Shown here piece after piece: positions 33,280 through 45,602 of a stretch of DNA of 64,000 nt. This DNA comes from Rhypophila decipiens. Lineage: Eukaryota; Ascomycota; Sordariomycetes; Sordariales; Naviculisporaceae. The stretch spans positions 1 through 64,000 of the forward strand of contig MU858124.1 in NCBI GenBank assembly GCA_033297075.1, written 5' to 3'. A program made the translations under genes and the position numbers. Each line of letters opens with the position of its first letter. The stretch's first letter is position 1. The notes beneath the pieces were generated by a model that saw only the letters and a program-made list of their open reading frames with translations, searched no databases and was not told where the DNA came from.

Positions 33280-35142
33280 CTAAGGCGTCCTAGTAGCCCA
33301 ATACTCGACCAATTTCTGTTCAACCTCAGCAACCTTGTTATACGGCTCAAAGCTAGCCATCTCCTGGACCCTAGCCGTAATCGCACCATCCGTAAACGCC
33401 GCCGGACTCTGAACCTTGGCCCGCCACCTCTCCTCCATAGGATCAATGTAGTGCGTCTCATTATACCCAAATCCCTCCAAAACGGTGACATTAAATGCAG
33501 CCATCATCTCATGATCCTCATGAATCAAATTATGACAGTGGAACATGTACACGCCGTCCCAGGGTGCATAATACGCTTCCACCGTGACTGTCTCGCCTGG
33601 TCCAAGCCAGACGACGTCTTTGAGCCCAGCTGCTTCGTAGGGTTGCACGCCGCGATGCCCATTTACCCGCGAGACAACCTTGAAATCGACTAGGTGGATG
33701 TGAATGGGATGAGTCCAGCCTCCTGACGAATTTTCAAGTTCCCACTTTTCGACGGTTCCGCGTTTGGGACGGGCCAAGACACGATTGGCCACGTCGGAAA
33801 AAGTCACGCCGTTGATTTCCCAGTGTCCGTTTTTGGATTCGAACTTGAAGTGGTGGTCTATTCCTGTCTTGTCGGGGGGGTACGGGATTGTTCGCAACGA
33901 AGCGGGGAGAGAAGACGTATCGGTTACGGCGGTGTTGGAGACGATGAATTTCATTACCTTGTCGCTGTGTGGGTAATCCCTGTCTGCGCCGACATCACGG
34001 GAATTGCGCATAGTGATGTTTTTGCCGGCGTAGGTGGAAAAGTCAAAGACGATTTCGTACCGCTCTGCGATGGAGAGATACAAATCTGAGACTTGTTGCG
34101 GGGAGGATAAGAGCCCTGCGTCGGAGGCGATGACGTGGAATGGGAGTTTGGTGCCTTGCTGGATGTCTTTCTCAAAGTAGAGAAAGAAAGAGCGGCTGAT
34201 GGAGGCGTCGAGGAAGCGGAAGCGGTATTTTCGCGGCTGGACGTTGAGGAACGGCCATGGTTGGCCGTTGACGTGGATCACGTCGCCGTAGAGGGAGGTT
34301 GTTTCCGCCGCCGGGGAGAAGAGGGAGCCGTCAGAGTTGTATTGCTTTGCGGTCAGGATCAAGGGGATGTCGTAGACGCCGTAGCCGGATGGCAGGTTGA
34401 GGCTGTCTTCGGCCGGGTCGTGCAGGATGTAGGCGCCTGCTTGGCCGTAGTAGGCATTCTCGGCGGTGTGGTCGATGGCGTGGTCGTGGTACCAGAGCAT
34501 GCGGGCGTTTTGCGAGTTGGGGTAGTAGTAGTCTTTGTACCACCCTACCGGGGTGATGTCTTCGGCCCAGCCGTCAAAGGGGGCGCGCTAGAGGCGTCTG
34601 TCAGACTTGTGACTGCTTGCTGGAGGGTGGGATCATGAGAGCAAGGACTTACAGAGTAGGAACCGTGCAGATGGACAGAGTTGGCCAGGCGGGCGTTGTT
34701 GACGAAGCGTACTACGGCCTCGGTACCCCTCTCCATGATAAAGGTTGGACCAGGCGAGATGCCGTCGTACCCCCAGAGGGTGGCATTTCCACGGTTAGGG
34801 TAGACATTGGTGCTGAACTGATGGATGTCGACCTGGTAGTAGTTGATGCCGTTGCCAGTGACCGGGTTGGTGATGACTCTGGTACGGGAACGTGTTAGCC
34901 ATGCTGGGTCACACCCAAAGGAACTTGCCAGTGGAAGGCAGGCGGTCCAATGTATGCTGTGCAGCTGTTTTCAGGAGGGGTACCTACTTGGACGGCGCCT
35001 TGACCGGAGGGATCGGCAAAGGGAACTGGTACAGCCATGTATAAACAGGACTGAGCCAGTTATCGACACCAGCAAATGCCGGTGTCAGATAGTAGCAGAG
35101 TGCAAGAAGCACCACCGCTGGCCGGAACTTGAACTGAGACAT
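33280..35142 (-). CDS. secreted multicopper oxidase (bilirubin-oxidase-like), 562 aa
   Basis: Three exons on the minus strand: 35142-34988, 34878-34653 and 34587-33280. Introns are 109 and 65 bp. The first 23 residues form a signal peptide ending Ala-Phe-Ala. All four copper-ligand motifs are present: His-Leu-His-Gly in exon 2; Trp-Tyr-His-Asp-His-Ala, His-Pro-Ile-His-Ile-His and His-Cys-His-Asn-Leu-Ile-His-Glu-Asp-His-Glu-Met in exon 3. Methionine sits in the axial T1 position. The last motif and the Glu-Asp-His tail closely resemble fungal bilirubin oxidase. Such enzymes oxidise phenols or bilirubin and reduce O2 to water outside the cell; the natural substrate is uncertain. A CT microsatellite lies about 180 bp upstream. 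Confidence 0.9.
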
Positions 35143-37441
35143 GGGCGTTGTGCTCTGTGGCTGAGGAGAGAAGCTTGAGTTGAGTGGTGGGAGCGGTCTT
35201 GCCAAGGGCTTGGTTTTCTGGGCATCTGCAAGGCCGAGGAATACCAAGACATGAGGCTCTATTTATTCTTGTTCCCCTCCAACGACATCTGCCCAAGTCA
35301 TTGCGAGATAGGAGTCTTGCTCCCTCTCTCTCTCTCTCTCTCTCTCGATGCCGAACATCACAAGGTCTAGACCATTCTGCTCCCGGGCTTCATGCCCAAG
35401 AATAGAAGCTATATCCCATTCCTGCTTGAACTATTGATTTTCTGCAACTCGTGATGGCTCGAATATTGCCTCGAGGCGTGTTCTGGGCTTCACCAGTGTC
35501 TTGGCATCGGTCTGAGGGTGTTGATAATGGCGGAGGCTTTGGTCGTTAGTCATGACATGTAGTTCAACAAGACATTGGCGGCTCAGCTGGGCTTTCTGGC
35601 TGACCTGGTTCACCGTAGGCAGGGCAAGGATTAGGGGGGTTTCATAGCGGCCCGAACCTAATAATGGAACAGCGGAGGTCAGAAAGAGCCATGTCGCAAG
35701 ATTTAACAGCCAGTAATATCCATTTCCTCATATCCGTAGCAAAAGTCTAGCGAATTGCTGCATGCTATCCGCGGACAGTGGTTCGGGATGTGCCCGAGCA
35801 CCACACTGCTGGGAACGGTTACGGGATCGCCTCACCCTGCTGATTACTACCTACTCACCACTGCATTGACTGGCCGGATCTCCCGGGGACGCAGCTGCCA
35901 GCTTCAAGGTTGTACGGAAGGAATCTTCATTATTGAGCGGGCAACGCGTTAATTGGCAGCCATGGCCATCATACCTCTTTTGTTTTTTTATCGGAATATT
36001 GGGTGGGCTGTTGAGCCTGAGACATGCAGCTCGCTGTGCAGCGGAGTGTTTCCATTGGTCCTACGGCCCTCAGCTAGCTGTGGAAGAAAGTAGGTACAGA
36101 ATTGTGATGGTGGTCGCACAGCAGAGATGTGCGAGTCGACTGCATCGGACAAGCATCGGGCCCAAGCGGAACAAATTCCGGGTTAGCTGCCAGCAGCTTT
36201 GCCCCTGCCATGCAGAACGCACGTGGATGTATATGCGTATGGCACTACGGCCTCGTAGAAGGATGGATGCTTGCTATGCATTTTCGGCTACACATACCTG
36301 CTTACCTTGGTTGAGCGGAACTTTGGTGATTCCTTGTGGGGGAAGTTGGAAACGAGACTCTGTTAGGAAGTCCGACATGGAATATGGGCGTCGCCTGCTG
36401 GTGGCGAATATTGAGTTGGCCGTCGGCGTCAGGGGAGACGGTGAAGCTTGTATGCAGAGGATGGGCGTCGGTGGTGCTTTCACACCCACTTTTATCCTCT
36501 TTGGTGTGGCGGGTGTCCAAGGTTCATCCGTGCTTACCAGGTAGTGACACTACAATCAGGTCGTATATCGTATCGCTCAGTCAGGTCTGCTTCTTTCCAA
36601 GTCATGGAATGAGCTCTCCCCGGGGTGGCAAATGTAGTCTCGAAGGAGGGATGGAAAGACACAAGTTGACAACCACTACCTGGTACTTCCGTGTGAAATC
36701 ATACAACCTAGGTCAGTGAAGGAGCAAAGGCTCCGTAGCCTGTGTGGCCTGGGAACACAATGGCTGCGGCGCGCTTAGTGGAGGGCCATGACTTTGACAG
36801 GACCTCGAAGACATATCTCAGTGACATCTCCGTACCCAGAGGAAATCCAATGCTCTTGGCGCGCAGGGGGTGTGGTGCTGGATTGTGTTCCCCTTGCCGT
36901 CCTTTTCTCTTGTGCCTGGGCATGGAACCAAAGCACACTAGTAGGCTGATAAAGCTTTGATGACCTCCATATCTTCAGACTTGAGAATTAGCAACTGCCG
37001 AACTCGAATGCAGTGCTGCCATGTTGAACACAAGTAAAGGGCGTTGGGACGTGGTTCAAGTGGATGGAGTTCAGTCGGGATCCAGATGAAGTGATATTAA
37101 TGGAGTGATGGATCGATATAATAGACCATGCAAGTGCAGTCCCAAGTTTGATCCCGTGCAACCCCAAACTGGGAGGCCGTTCAGTTTGCATCAGGGACTT
37201 CAAGTGAGTTAAGACCGATAAGTTCAGATTCCACGTCCCTAAACATGATTACATAATTGTACGCAAAGATTCCACGGCGTGAAAGGAAATGCAACCGACA
37301 GCCAAAAGATTGAAATCCCACCGTTGCATGCATTCATAACTTCTCATCAAGTAAACAAAGACTATCATTATCATACTTGATATATCCATCCTCTTAATTA
37401 GTGACTTTCCCTTGTACATAGTAAACGAGCTGTGCCCTCAT
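35143..37441. other. gene-free 2.3-kb region
   Basis: This holds the promoter of the minus-strand multicopper oxidase gene on the left and the 3' flank of the symporter gene on the right. A frame near 35933-36544 has no ATG at its start and no domain. Nothing else is supported. Confidence 0.55.
35324..35346. repeat. (CT)n dinucleotide microsatellite
   Basis: About 11 perfect CT units (GA on the coding strand of the multicopper oxidase) lie about 180 bp upstream of that start codon. They may be a promoter GA tract or simple slippage repeat. Confidence 0.95.
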
Positions 37442-38987
37442 TTATACCCGGTCGATGGCCGTCGTGGTAGCAACATTCCCGACATCCGCCTCTTGATAAT
37501 CGTCATCAAGATCCTCAATGCCGGTATATTTCCTCATGACATCGGCAGCAAACAAATCACCCGAGACATTGGTGGCCGTTCTAAACCGGTCAATGAACCA
37601 ATCGATGGCCACGACAACAGCGTACATGCCGGTAAGAGGCACGTTAACACTCTGCGCAATCATGACAGTAAGCACAAGCGATGAGCTAGGGATGGGCGTA
37701 GTGCCGATCGAAGCGAGCGTCGAAAGAAGCAAAATAATAATGTAGTCGGTAGGCCCGAGAGTGATGCCCTGAGTGGCGGCCATGAAGACGACGACGACGG
37801 GGAAGTAGATAGCCGTTCCGTCCATGTTGATCAAGCAACCGAGAGGAACGGAGAAATCGACAATGGTACGGGGCACGCCACGCGCGCGGGCCACGTTGAG
37901 TGTGACAGGGAGGGTAGCGGCCGAAGAGGCGGTTCCCCAGGCCGTAGTCCACGCGGGGGAGCACTTGAACCAATAGACGTACGGGTTCTTGCGGGTGAAA
38001 GCAAAGTACACGATGGGCAGGACGATAAAGAGGTGGATTGCCATTCCGGACAAGCTGCCTCCGATGAGGATGCCCAAATTCGTGCCGATATCCGCGAGGT
38101 TGAGCTTGAACATGTTGGGCAGAATGAGGAAGAAGACACCGATGGGCGCGACCTTGATGAGCCAGGTGATGACCCGAAGAATGATCTTCTCAACCTCGAT
38201 GACGACCTTGAGGAGATGAGAGGTGGGACCCTTGATCAGCGCACCGACAATGACCGATGTCACCAAGACGGCGAGCAGACTGTCGGTGGCGAGCGCATTC
38301 ACGACGTTGTTGGGGATGAAGGACTCAAACATCTGCACCACGACAGACTCGATCTTGACTTCGGTCCGTTCCTCGTACTTCTCGGCATCGTCGTCGCTGA
38401 GCACCAGGGATTCCCTGCTCGCGACAACCATCAGGTTGCGCCACACCAGAGCGGTCATGATGATGCTGTGGACAATGGCGAGGACCGTGGTTCCGACGTA
38501 GTAGACGATGGTCGCGATGCCCAACTTGCGCGCCTTGCCGCTTGTCATTTCCTTGAGTTTCTGCACGGCCAAGATCATGGAGCAGATAATGAGGGGGAGG
38601 ACTATTTTTGGAGCGTCAGCTTGGTGGCTGTGGCCACGTGGGCGTGCAAAAGGGTGGGAATGACTGACCGACTGCCTTGAGCGAGCGCAACCACAGTGTA
38701 CCCGGAATTCCAATAAGAGGGGCGACGGCCGGGGGGATGCTGTCGGTCGTAGAGGTCACGATCAAGCCGATAGCAATGGCCAGAGCAGCGGCAATGACAA
38801 TCTGCAGGGCCGAACCGGGCTCCTTCACATTGTCAATAAGCACCCGCTTGAATGACTTCTTCTCCTGAACTGGCTGCGCCTCCTGGGACGAGAGCGACGA
38901 CTGCTGGCGGATCTCGTCGTCGGAGAGCGTCTTGGACTCCATCCGCGGGACACCGTCGTCCGCGGGGGCGGTGCTTGTCTTTTCCAT
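37442..38987 (-). CDS. dicarboxylate/amino acid:cation symporter (DAACS family), 492 aa
   Basis: Two exons on the minus strand: 38987-38669 and 38601-37442. The 67-bp intron (GTCAGT..ATAG) splits Ala-Val/Val-Leu-Pro-Leu. A polar N-terminus of about 55 residues is followed by eight or so membrane segments. The hallmark motifs are Ser-Ser-Ala-Ala-Thr-Leu-Pro-Val-Thr of the first re-entrant loop and Asn-Met-Asp-Gly-Thr-Ala-Ile-Tyr of the ion-binding helix. The second re-entrant loop reads Gly-Thr-Thr-Pro-Ile-Pro-Ser-Ser-Ser. The family carries glutamate, aspartate or C4-dicarboxylates with Na+ or H+ across the plasma membrane. Which substrate and ion apply here cannot be read off the sequence. 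Length is normal. Confidence 0.9.
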
Positions 38988-41745
38988 TGTTATGCTTGTC
39001 CGGTGACACTGACTGCTGCGAGAGACCGGGAGAGAAAGGCTACTCGGAACAGGTGAGGGAGAGTGGGCGAGATTCTCGGCTGGAGAGCGGGAACCAGTGA
39101 GCCGCCACCGTGGGGAGGGAAAGCTTGTGGTCTATATACTTTTGGCCATATCTCCCCCCGGTGGGGTTCTTGGAGTGTGGGATTCCATGTGAATATCCGG
39201 GGATCGACTCGGCCACTGCATGGTAGCCGTGGAATGGCATGGTGACCGCCATGGGCACCCCCATTGCATCAAGACCCGGCACCTGCGCCCACCCCAGAAT
39301 AAGCAAGCATTTGGGTCACTGGAGTTGACGTTGGCTGATTCTATCCACAGCACTGACCAGGATGGCTGGTGGTATCGCCACAATCTACCTGCCTGACTTC
39401 TGCGCCCAGAGCCGTTGGCCAAGACTGCTGCAAGCAATCAGACGGCGTTCACGATGGAGTTCTGATGTCTGGGCAGACGGGTGCCATGGTGCCGATGTAG
39501 CCATCCAAGCGCGCCGAGCCTCTTGGCTCCCCACTTCCAAGCCATTGGCAACTTGGGCTCTTGCGGAAGGTCAAGAACCCCGTAGGAAACAACCAACCAA
39601 CTGCAGTCATTGCAGTGGTAGTTGATAGGCTGTATTTCCTTTTCCAGACACCGATACGTTGCTTCGGTGGGCAGACCTGTCGCGTGAGACGGTAGACCTG
39701 TGGAGGAGAGGCGGAATATTGGATGCAGGCAACTGCTTAGCTCGGGTCTCGTCGGTCACTGTCCAGCGTTAGAAGAGACCTTTTGGACGGCGGCGAGTGT
39801 CGTCGAAAGACTAGGACTAGCGAAAGCCAAGTTTCGTTTATCTTTGGGGAAAGTTCCACATGTGCGCCCCTCCATTGTTCTAGAATCAAGCTTATTAAAT
39901 GGAGCCCAGTGTTGCAGTTCACACCGCGATATGAAAAGAACTGCTGATCGAGAAATGAGGAACAAGGAAATTTCCTGTCGCTATCTAATTGATGGTTCTC
40001 GGTGTGAGGCGGCAGGAGCTGAGGAGCTGGAAAACTTTGTTCCATCCGGAAAGCTGTTGTGCAAAACTATAACTGCACATCCATCCACCAAAAAATTCCC
40101 GGGCAGGTGCCACGAGTCAGAGTTTCCTTTCGGTGTCGCTCCTGCCATAACCCTGATCTTTTTGCCTGTCCAATCCTCACCTAACCCTGGAGCGCCTATC
40201 AGCTTATCCTGATAAAGTTAGCCCAACGGCCAACCGGGCGCCACCTGCGTCACGGGAGATGCCTTTTTAGAATTTGCTGGGGGGCATTTCACCGTAGCAT
40301 TTCTCGTGACTCGCGGACTCCAACCAAGAGAGTCGCTCCCAAAAGTTTCAACAGAACCATCAGACGAGCTCCATCGGCGATTGATCCAGAGCAATATTCT
40401 TATCGATGATCATGTTCCTTCATAAGTAGTAGTCTTCGAGCCGCAGCATCCAACTCCTCCTTTCGCAGGGTTCACACACTCTCATACCCCACCGAGCGCC
40501 AAGCGAAAGGGATTCTCTTGGCGCCTTCAATCCTTGTTTTCTTCCTTCGCCCCGCCCCGCAAATGTCTTGGCATTTAAGGTTGTGGTTTCCCTGGTATCA
40601 GTTCCCTTGGTCAACTTTCGTGGAAGGTGAAGACGGCGATCTCATAATACGACTAGTAAAGCTAGGACGTGAAAGGAGAGAGATAACAGAATGCTCAGAC
40701 CATAACTAAGCGAGCAGGAAGAGCCGCATTTTGGACTAACCACTCGGAGCGTGGTATTAGGCGAGGATTTCTTGTTCCAGGGTCCTCTTCGGGATGCGCT
40801 TGTTCGACTCTACACTAGGATAGTAACGTCATCGAACTGTCTCACCGATTTCCTGAAAGGTTAGAACTCGCGTGCAGCTATGGCATCCCGCGTGTCCTTC
40901 TTGGGCTACCACATCGTGCACATAGGTAGGTAATACATTTGACCATGCCCCTACTGGTTGGTACCTTGTTATCATTGTCGCGTCGACTTGCGTGCTTGCG
41001 GTGGCTTGCAAGTTGCAACATCTGGCAGGAATCCGCAGGATGCATCCGCGGACGTGTGACTGGGAGACCCAGAGACACCCTGATCTGCGGTTCCGACAAG
41101 CTGGAAAAGGGGGTGTGTTGACTTGTCAATATAAACCGGCAGGGCCCTAACCAAACGACTGGAAAGGAGTTTGGCATTTCTTCTCGTGTGCTGCTTAGTC
41201 AGAGGATTATGTGGCTCAGAGCATAAACTAGTCAACGATACTGGACTGGCACCCGGGCGCGCATCATAGTTCCGGACCAGGTATCATCATTCATCATGCC
41301 GCCATATTCCTTCGGAGAAACCCCGTACAAGAAAGGCGAAGGCTCAACGCTGGTCGACACCCCGAAAGGTAACGTTGATGATTTAACTGGGGCAAGTGCG
41401 AGGGAATTTTCCAGACAATTTCGCGGTCGTACAGAACCACCCTGGTGGTGCAACGATTGTAGGTCTGGCGACGGCGACACCGTGGGGCTGATGGCACCCA
41501 AACTGCCAGCTGAAAGTCGTATATGATCCTCGTTTTCGCGGGCTGTGCCTGCAGCTCGTAATGACCGGTTAATAATAGCAAGACAGCTTTGTTGATCGTA
41601 GGATAAATATCAAGACGAGGGAAGCAGATCACTCCACAATGCATTCATCCAAATCACACATCACCACTTGCATCTTCAACTCTCCAAAACCCGACAATCA
41701 TCCCACCGCGACCCAAACACCACAGCCAAAAGCGAGTACTTCACC
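38988..41745. other. gene-free 2.8-kb region
   Basis: This holds the divergent promoters of the symporter gene (left) and of the small secreted protein gene (right). Several frames of 60-170 codons overlap on both strands without domains, splice-joined partners or good codon pattern. No gene is called. Confidence 0.5.
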
Positions 41746-42244
41746 ATGACTTCAATCAAGAACATCGCTGCTGTTGCGGCCCTCCTCGCTACGTCCGCTT
41801 CATTCGTCTCTGCCCAGGCATCGAACCCAGAGCCAATCACCATCGGTCGAATGGGAGTTGGACATGGTTATCTCATGGTCGGCTGTAAGTTCTTTTGCTC
41901 CCGTTTTCCGCTTTTCTCTTCTGTCCAGCCATACTCACCCTTCTTCCCCCATAGGGACGCCCACCAAAACAACCATGCTAGATGCATGCAACGGCACACG
42001 AACCTTGATCCAGGCCGTCCACACAAATCGTCCATCGAACCCTCTCTGCGGGTATCCTTTCGAGGTGGACGGTGTCCAAAACATGCAGCTGGTGTGCGAC
42101 CCGGCCAAGACGACCCAGGAAATCCCTATTGCGATTACGACCGACGGACAACTCACGCACAATTGCACGTACCTTCCTCTCACGGTGTATTCGACCTATT
42201 GTGGTGGGGGTGCTTCGCTGGCTCAGAATTATGCCTGTCAGTAG
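41746..42244 (+). CDS. small secreted cysteine-containing protein, 142 aa
   Basis: Two exons: 41746-41884 and 41955-42244, with a 70-bp intron (GTAAGT..ATAG). The ATG sits in CACCATGA. Residues 1-23 form a strong signal peptide (Ala/Leu/Val core, ending Ser-Ala-Gln). The mature chain of about 119 residues holds six cysteines (Ala-Cys-Asn, Leu-Cys-Gly, Val-Cys-Asp, Asn-Cys-Thr, Tyr-Cys-Gly, Ala-Cys-Gln at the very end), enough for three disulfides. It also has two Asn-X-Thr sites. No family is recognised. Candidate secreted effector or surface protein, by shape only. Confidence 0.82.
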
Positions 42245-43157
42245 CTGTTTGTCGAGTGAAAGTTTTGAGCGGGTTGAAACTTGAAAGGGGGAAGGAAGAG
42301 GAGTTTTGTCAGGAAGGAATAAATGGTGATTACTTGATGAAATTATTTTAGAGTTGGCGCTAAAGCTAAAAGGTTAGACAAAACTTTGTTCCAGATTCAG
42401 GTCTTTCACCTGCTGGATTTCTCGTAATGCGATGTGTTATGGTGTGAGCTCGTAATGGCTTCCGTCCGGCATTAATAGTGCAGCAATCATGCCCCTGGGC
42501 CCTGAGCTCCCCAAGTCCGAAGAAAGCCGTTATTATTTCCGGAGACTTAATTCTCATTTTCCGCCCAACTCTGACTCTTCGAGGAAAGCTGGATTGTTTG
42601 ATGCATGCATGGTGCTGACGAGTACCTGATGTGGAATGATACGGATCTTTCCATCTGCTGGTGGTCTGATCAAGGGTCCAGTGAGAGCAGCCGGAAAGTA
42701 GCACCGAACCTGCCGGGACCACATCCGCCAACCGGGCCGAAACGTGGCCCACTGAAACAACCGCCCATTCGCACTCTGTTCCGATCATGGAACCTGTATA
42801 TTTTACCATCATGCTTATCGGCCAAATTCACACCACTGGGCCCAGAAAAAGCTCCAGCTTCCAAAGGGATGACTTGGCATGTCGCCGGCTTAGACACGCA
42901 GCGGAGCGGTCTGGATTTTAGAGCCATGCAACGGCTTCGCATCAGCGCATCACAGGCGCATCATCCCCAGGTTATCGACCGCCGGTTCGGAAGAGACTCT
43001 ATGACGTGTAGGAACCCATCCGAGACTCGCTGCTTCCAACTCGCCACGGATATAAAGAGAACGCACCTCCAAACATTCCTACACTCGTAAAAAGTCCCCA
43101 GAACAAAGCAAAACAAGAACCACTCTTATTTCTTCACTTTCTCGAAACAGTCACGAC
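42245..43157. other. intergenic, promoter of pyruvate decarboxylase
   Basis: About 0.9 kb with no supported gene. The TATA box at 43051 and a CA/A-rich leader directly before the ATG belong to the decarboxylase gene. Confidence 0.6.
43051..43057 (+). promoter_or_regulatory. TATA box of the pyruvate decarboxylase gene
   Basis: TATAAAG lies 107 bp before the ATG. It is followed by an A/C-rich leader of the type common in highly expressed fungal genes. Confidence 0.6.
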
Positions 43158-44867
43158 ATGGCATCGAAACAAGAAAAGTTTACAGTGGGCGACTACCTGG
43201 CCGAACGTCTCACTCAAATCGGCATCCACCAATATTTCCACGTCCCCGGCGATTACAATTTGGTCCTTCTCGACAAGCTGGAAGATCACTCGGATCTCGT
43301 CGGAATCGGTTGCGCAAATGAGCTCAACTGCAGCATGGCGGCCGAGGGCTATGCCCGCGCAAATGGACCGTCCGCTTGCGTCGTCACGTTCAGCGTCGGC
43401 GCCCTATCCGCCTTCAATGGCACTGGCAGTGCATACTCGGAGAACTTGCCCCTGATACTCATCAGCGGCGCACCAAATACCAACGACTTCGGTCAACATC
43501 ACATCCTGCATCACACATTAGGCACTACCGACTTCACCTATCAGCTTGAGATGGCCAAGAAGATCACCTGCTGTGCCGTCGCGATACCCCGTGCTGCGGA
43601 CGCGCCCCGGCTCATTGATAGAGCACTTCGAGCTGCCATCTTGGCCCGCAAGCCCGCCTACATCGAAATTCCCTGCAATCTTGCCAACGCTGCCTGTGTT
43701 AGACCAGGACCTGTCAGTGCAGTCACCGACCACGTCATGAGCGACACAGCTGCCCTCGAGGCCGCTGGAAAATGTGCGGCCGAGTATCTCGACGGCAAGC
43801 TCAAGCCCGTGATTTTGGTAGGACCTAAACTCCGGAGAGCCGGCGCCGAGAAGGAGCTCTTGAAACTAGCCGAGGCCATGGGTTGCGCGGTGGCCGTCCA
43901 GCCTGCTGCCAAGGGTATGTTCCCCGAAGACCACAAGCAATTTGTCGGAATCTTCTGGGGACAAGTCAGCACCTGTGGAGCCGAGTCCATCTTGCACTGG
44001 GCCGATGCCATCCTCTGTGTCGGAACCGTCTTCAACGATTACAGCACTGTGGGCTGGACGGCCATGCCCGACATCCCCCTCATGACAGCCGAGATCGACC
44101 ACGTCACGTTTCCCGGGGCTCATTTCAGTAGAGTGCGCCTCGCCGAGTTTCTGGCTCGGCTGGCCACTCAGGTCACACACAACGACAGTACCATGGTCGA
44201 GTATGGACGCCTTCGTCCTGACCCGGTCCTGGTCCACACCGCCGCGCCCGGCGACGTGCTCACCCGCAAGGAGACATCTCGCCAGATTCAGCAGCTCGTC
44301 GATGAAAAGACGACTGTCTTTGTCGAAACTGGAGACAGCTGGTTCAATGGCATCCAACTGAAACTGCCGAGAGGAGCTCAGTTCGAGATTGAGATGCAAT
44401 GGGGCCACATCGGCTGGTCTATCCCAGCAGCATTCGGTTACTCGATCCGCCATCCAGAACGTCGTACCATTATTGTGATTGGTGACGGCTCGTTCCAGGT
44501 CACCGCTCAGGAGGTATCCCAGATGGTTCGGTACAACCTCCCCATCATCATCCTGCTGATGAACAACAGAGGGTATACCATTGAGGTGGAGATTCACGAC
44601 GGAGCGTACAATAGGATCAAGAACTGGGATTATGCCATGCTCATCCAGGCCTTTAATAGCACCGACGGGAAGGCGAAGGGTCTGCGTGCCGACACGGCCG
44701 GGGAATTGGCAGACGCTATCAAGGTGGCGACGGCGAACAAGGGGGGCCCTACTCTGATCGAGTGCACGATTGATCAGGATGATTGTTCCAAGGAGCTGAT
44801 TACTTGGGGTCATTTTGTAGCTTCTGCTAATGCTAGGCCACCCAAGGGAGGCGGATATGACGACTAA
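43158..44867 (+). CDS. pyruvate decarboxylase, 569 aa
   Basis: A single exon with no intron. The thiamine-diphosphate enzyme fold is clear: catalytic Glu55 in Cys-Ala-Asn-Glu-Leu-Asn, the two His pairs at 114-115 and 118-119, and the cofactor motif Gly-Asp-Gly-Ser (442-445) ending in Asn-Asn at 468-469. Length and motif spacing are those of fungal pyruvate decarboxylase, which converts pyruvate to acetaldehyde and CO2 in the cytosol during fermentation. An indolepyruvate decarboxylase relative is the main alternative. A TATA box and A/C-rich leader point to strong expression. Most neighbours are split by introns, so an intronless form is of note. Confidence 0.93.
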   Translation: MASKQEKFTVGDYLAERLTQIGIHQYFHVPGDYNLVLLDKLEDHSDLVGIGCANELNCSMAAEGYARANGPSACVVTFSVGALSAFNGTGSAYSENLPLILISGAPNTNDFGQHHILHHTLGTTDFTYQLEMAKKITCCAVAIPRAADAPRLIDRALRAAILARKPAYIEIPCNLANAACVRPGPVSAVTDHVMSDTAALEAAGKCAAEYLDGKLKPVILVGPKLRRAGAEKELLKLAEAMGCAVAVQPAAKGMFPEDHKQFVGIFWGQVSTCGAESILHWADAILCVGTVFNDYSTVGWTAMPDIPLMTAEIDHVTFPGAHFSRVRLAEFLARLATQVTHNDSTMVEYGRLRPDPVLVHTAAPGDVLTRKETSRQIQQLVDEKTTVFVETGDSWFNGIQLKLPRGAQFEIEMQWGHIGWSIPAAFGYSIRHPERRTIIVIGDGSFQVTAQEVSQMVRYNLPIIILLMNNRGYTIEVEIHDGAYNRIKNWDYAMLIQAFNSTDGKAKGLRADTAGELADAIKVATANKGGPTLIECTIDQDDCSKELITWGHFVASANARPPKGGGYDD

Positions 44868-45059
44868 TGGATGCTGTGAATCGAGGAATGGGGGCAGAGG
44901 GCAGACTCGAGTCAGGCAGGTCAATGTCGTTTGCTCAGGCCTCAGCGATATTGTTTCATTTCACGTGGTCATTCATTTATTAATTATGCTTCTCGGTTCT
45001 ATTTGGTTCTATAGAATATGCTAATGTAATGAATCACTTCTGCAATATTCCTATGTCCC

Positions 45060-45602
45060 TTATGATGGAGTGGGTGCCGTCCTGTCAGGGGAAACTCCAA
45101 CCAGTGACGCGTTTGTACTAGGTGGACCAAGAAGCGAAATCCGAACATGAAACTGTGTCCCATCAAGTTGGATTTCCACTGGTTCACCATCAGGGGATAT
45201 GACATGACCGCTGTCTCTGATCTTCCAGGAGGAACCAAAAATATCCCCGGCCGCTAACCCAGTCTTGTAAAGAAGAGTGTGGATTGTATAGTTCATGACG
45301 ATAAAGCTCCGGGCATTCTCCGACACATTGACGTGTATCTCGTTCCTCACAGTGCCCGCTACCATGTTTCTACCCACCAAGTTATCGGCGCCGACTTGGT
45401 CTCTGATCATGTTGGACCTACGCGTCTCCGACAAGAGTTCGGCCGGTAGCGTATCAACTCTGAGGGTTATGTTGGTGGCTGGGGGCTTGAAGGCCTTGTG
45501 AGAGGTCAGGAGAATCCGGTTTGTCGCTAAATTCATGCCGGTCATGAGCAAAATACATCTATCGGAGCCGCAAAGTATGTTGTTTCCAAAAAGCGCGGCC
45601 AT
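45060..45602 (-). CDS. stand-alone FHA-like domain protein, 180 aa
   Basis: A single exon on the minus strand; ATG 45602 in ATCATGG with an in-frame stop upstream. The protein resembles the N-terminal region of the kinase encoded 0.9 kb away on the same strand. Shared points are Ile-Leu-x-x-Thr-Gly-x-Asn then Thr-Asn-x-x-Leu-Leu, then Asn/Val-Thr-Leu-Arg, Gly-Ala-Asp, Asn-Glu-Ile-x-(Ile/Val), Asn-Tyr-Thr and a final (Val/Glu)-x-(Ile/Val)-x-Leu stretch. In the kinase this region looks like a divergent FHA (phosphothreonine-binding) beta-sandwich. No kinase domain is present or decayed downstream, since pyruvate decarboxylase ends 192 bp away. It may be a decoy or regulator derived from the kinase by duplication, which is inference. 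Confidence 0.55.
   Translation of the reverse strand: MAALFGNNILCGSDRCILLMTGMNLATNRILLTSHKAFKPPATNITLRVDTLPAELLSETRRSNMIRDQVGADNLVGRNMVAGTVRNEIHVNVSENARSFIVMNYTIHTLLYKTGLAAGDIFGSSWKIRDSGHVISPDGEPVEIQLDGTQFHVRISLLGPPSTNASLVGVSPDRTAPTPS

Noticed and set aside
35933..36544. 203-codon frame
   Set aside because: It begins at TTG with no ATG near its start, has no domain or splice signals, and its composition is not protein-like.
39700..40212. 170-codon plus-strand frame
   Set aside because: No recognisable domain and long frames on the opposite strand over the same bases; chance is the simpler reading.
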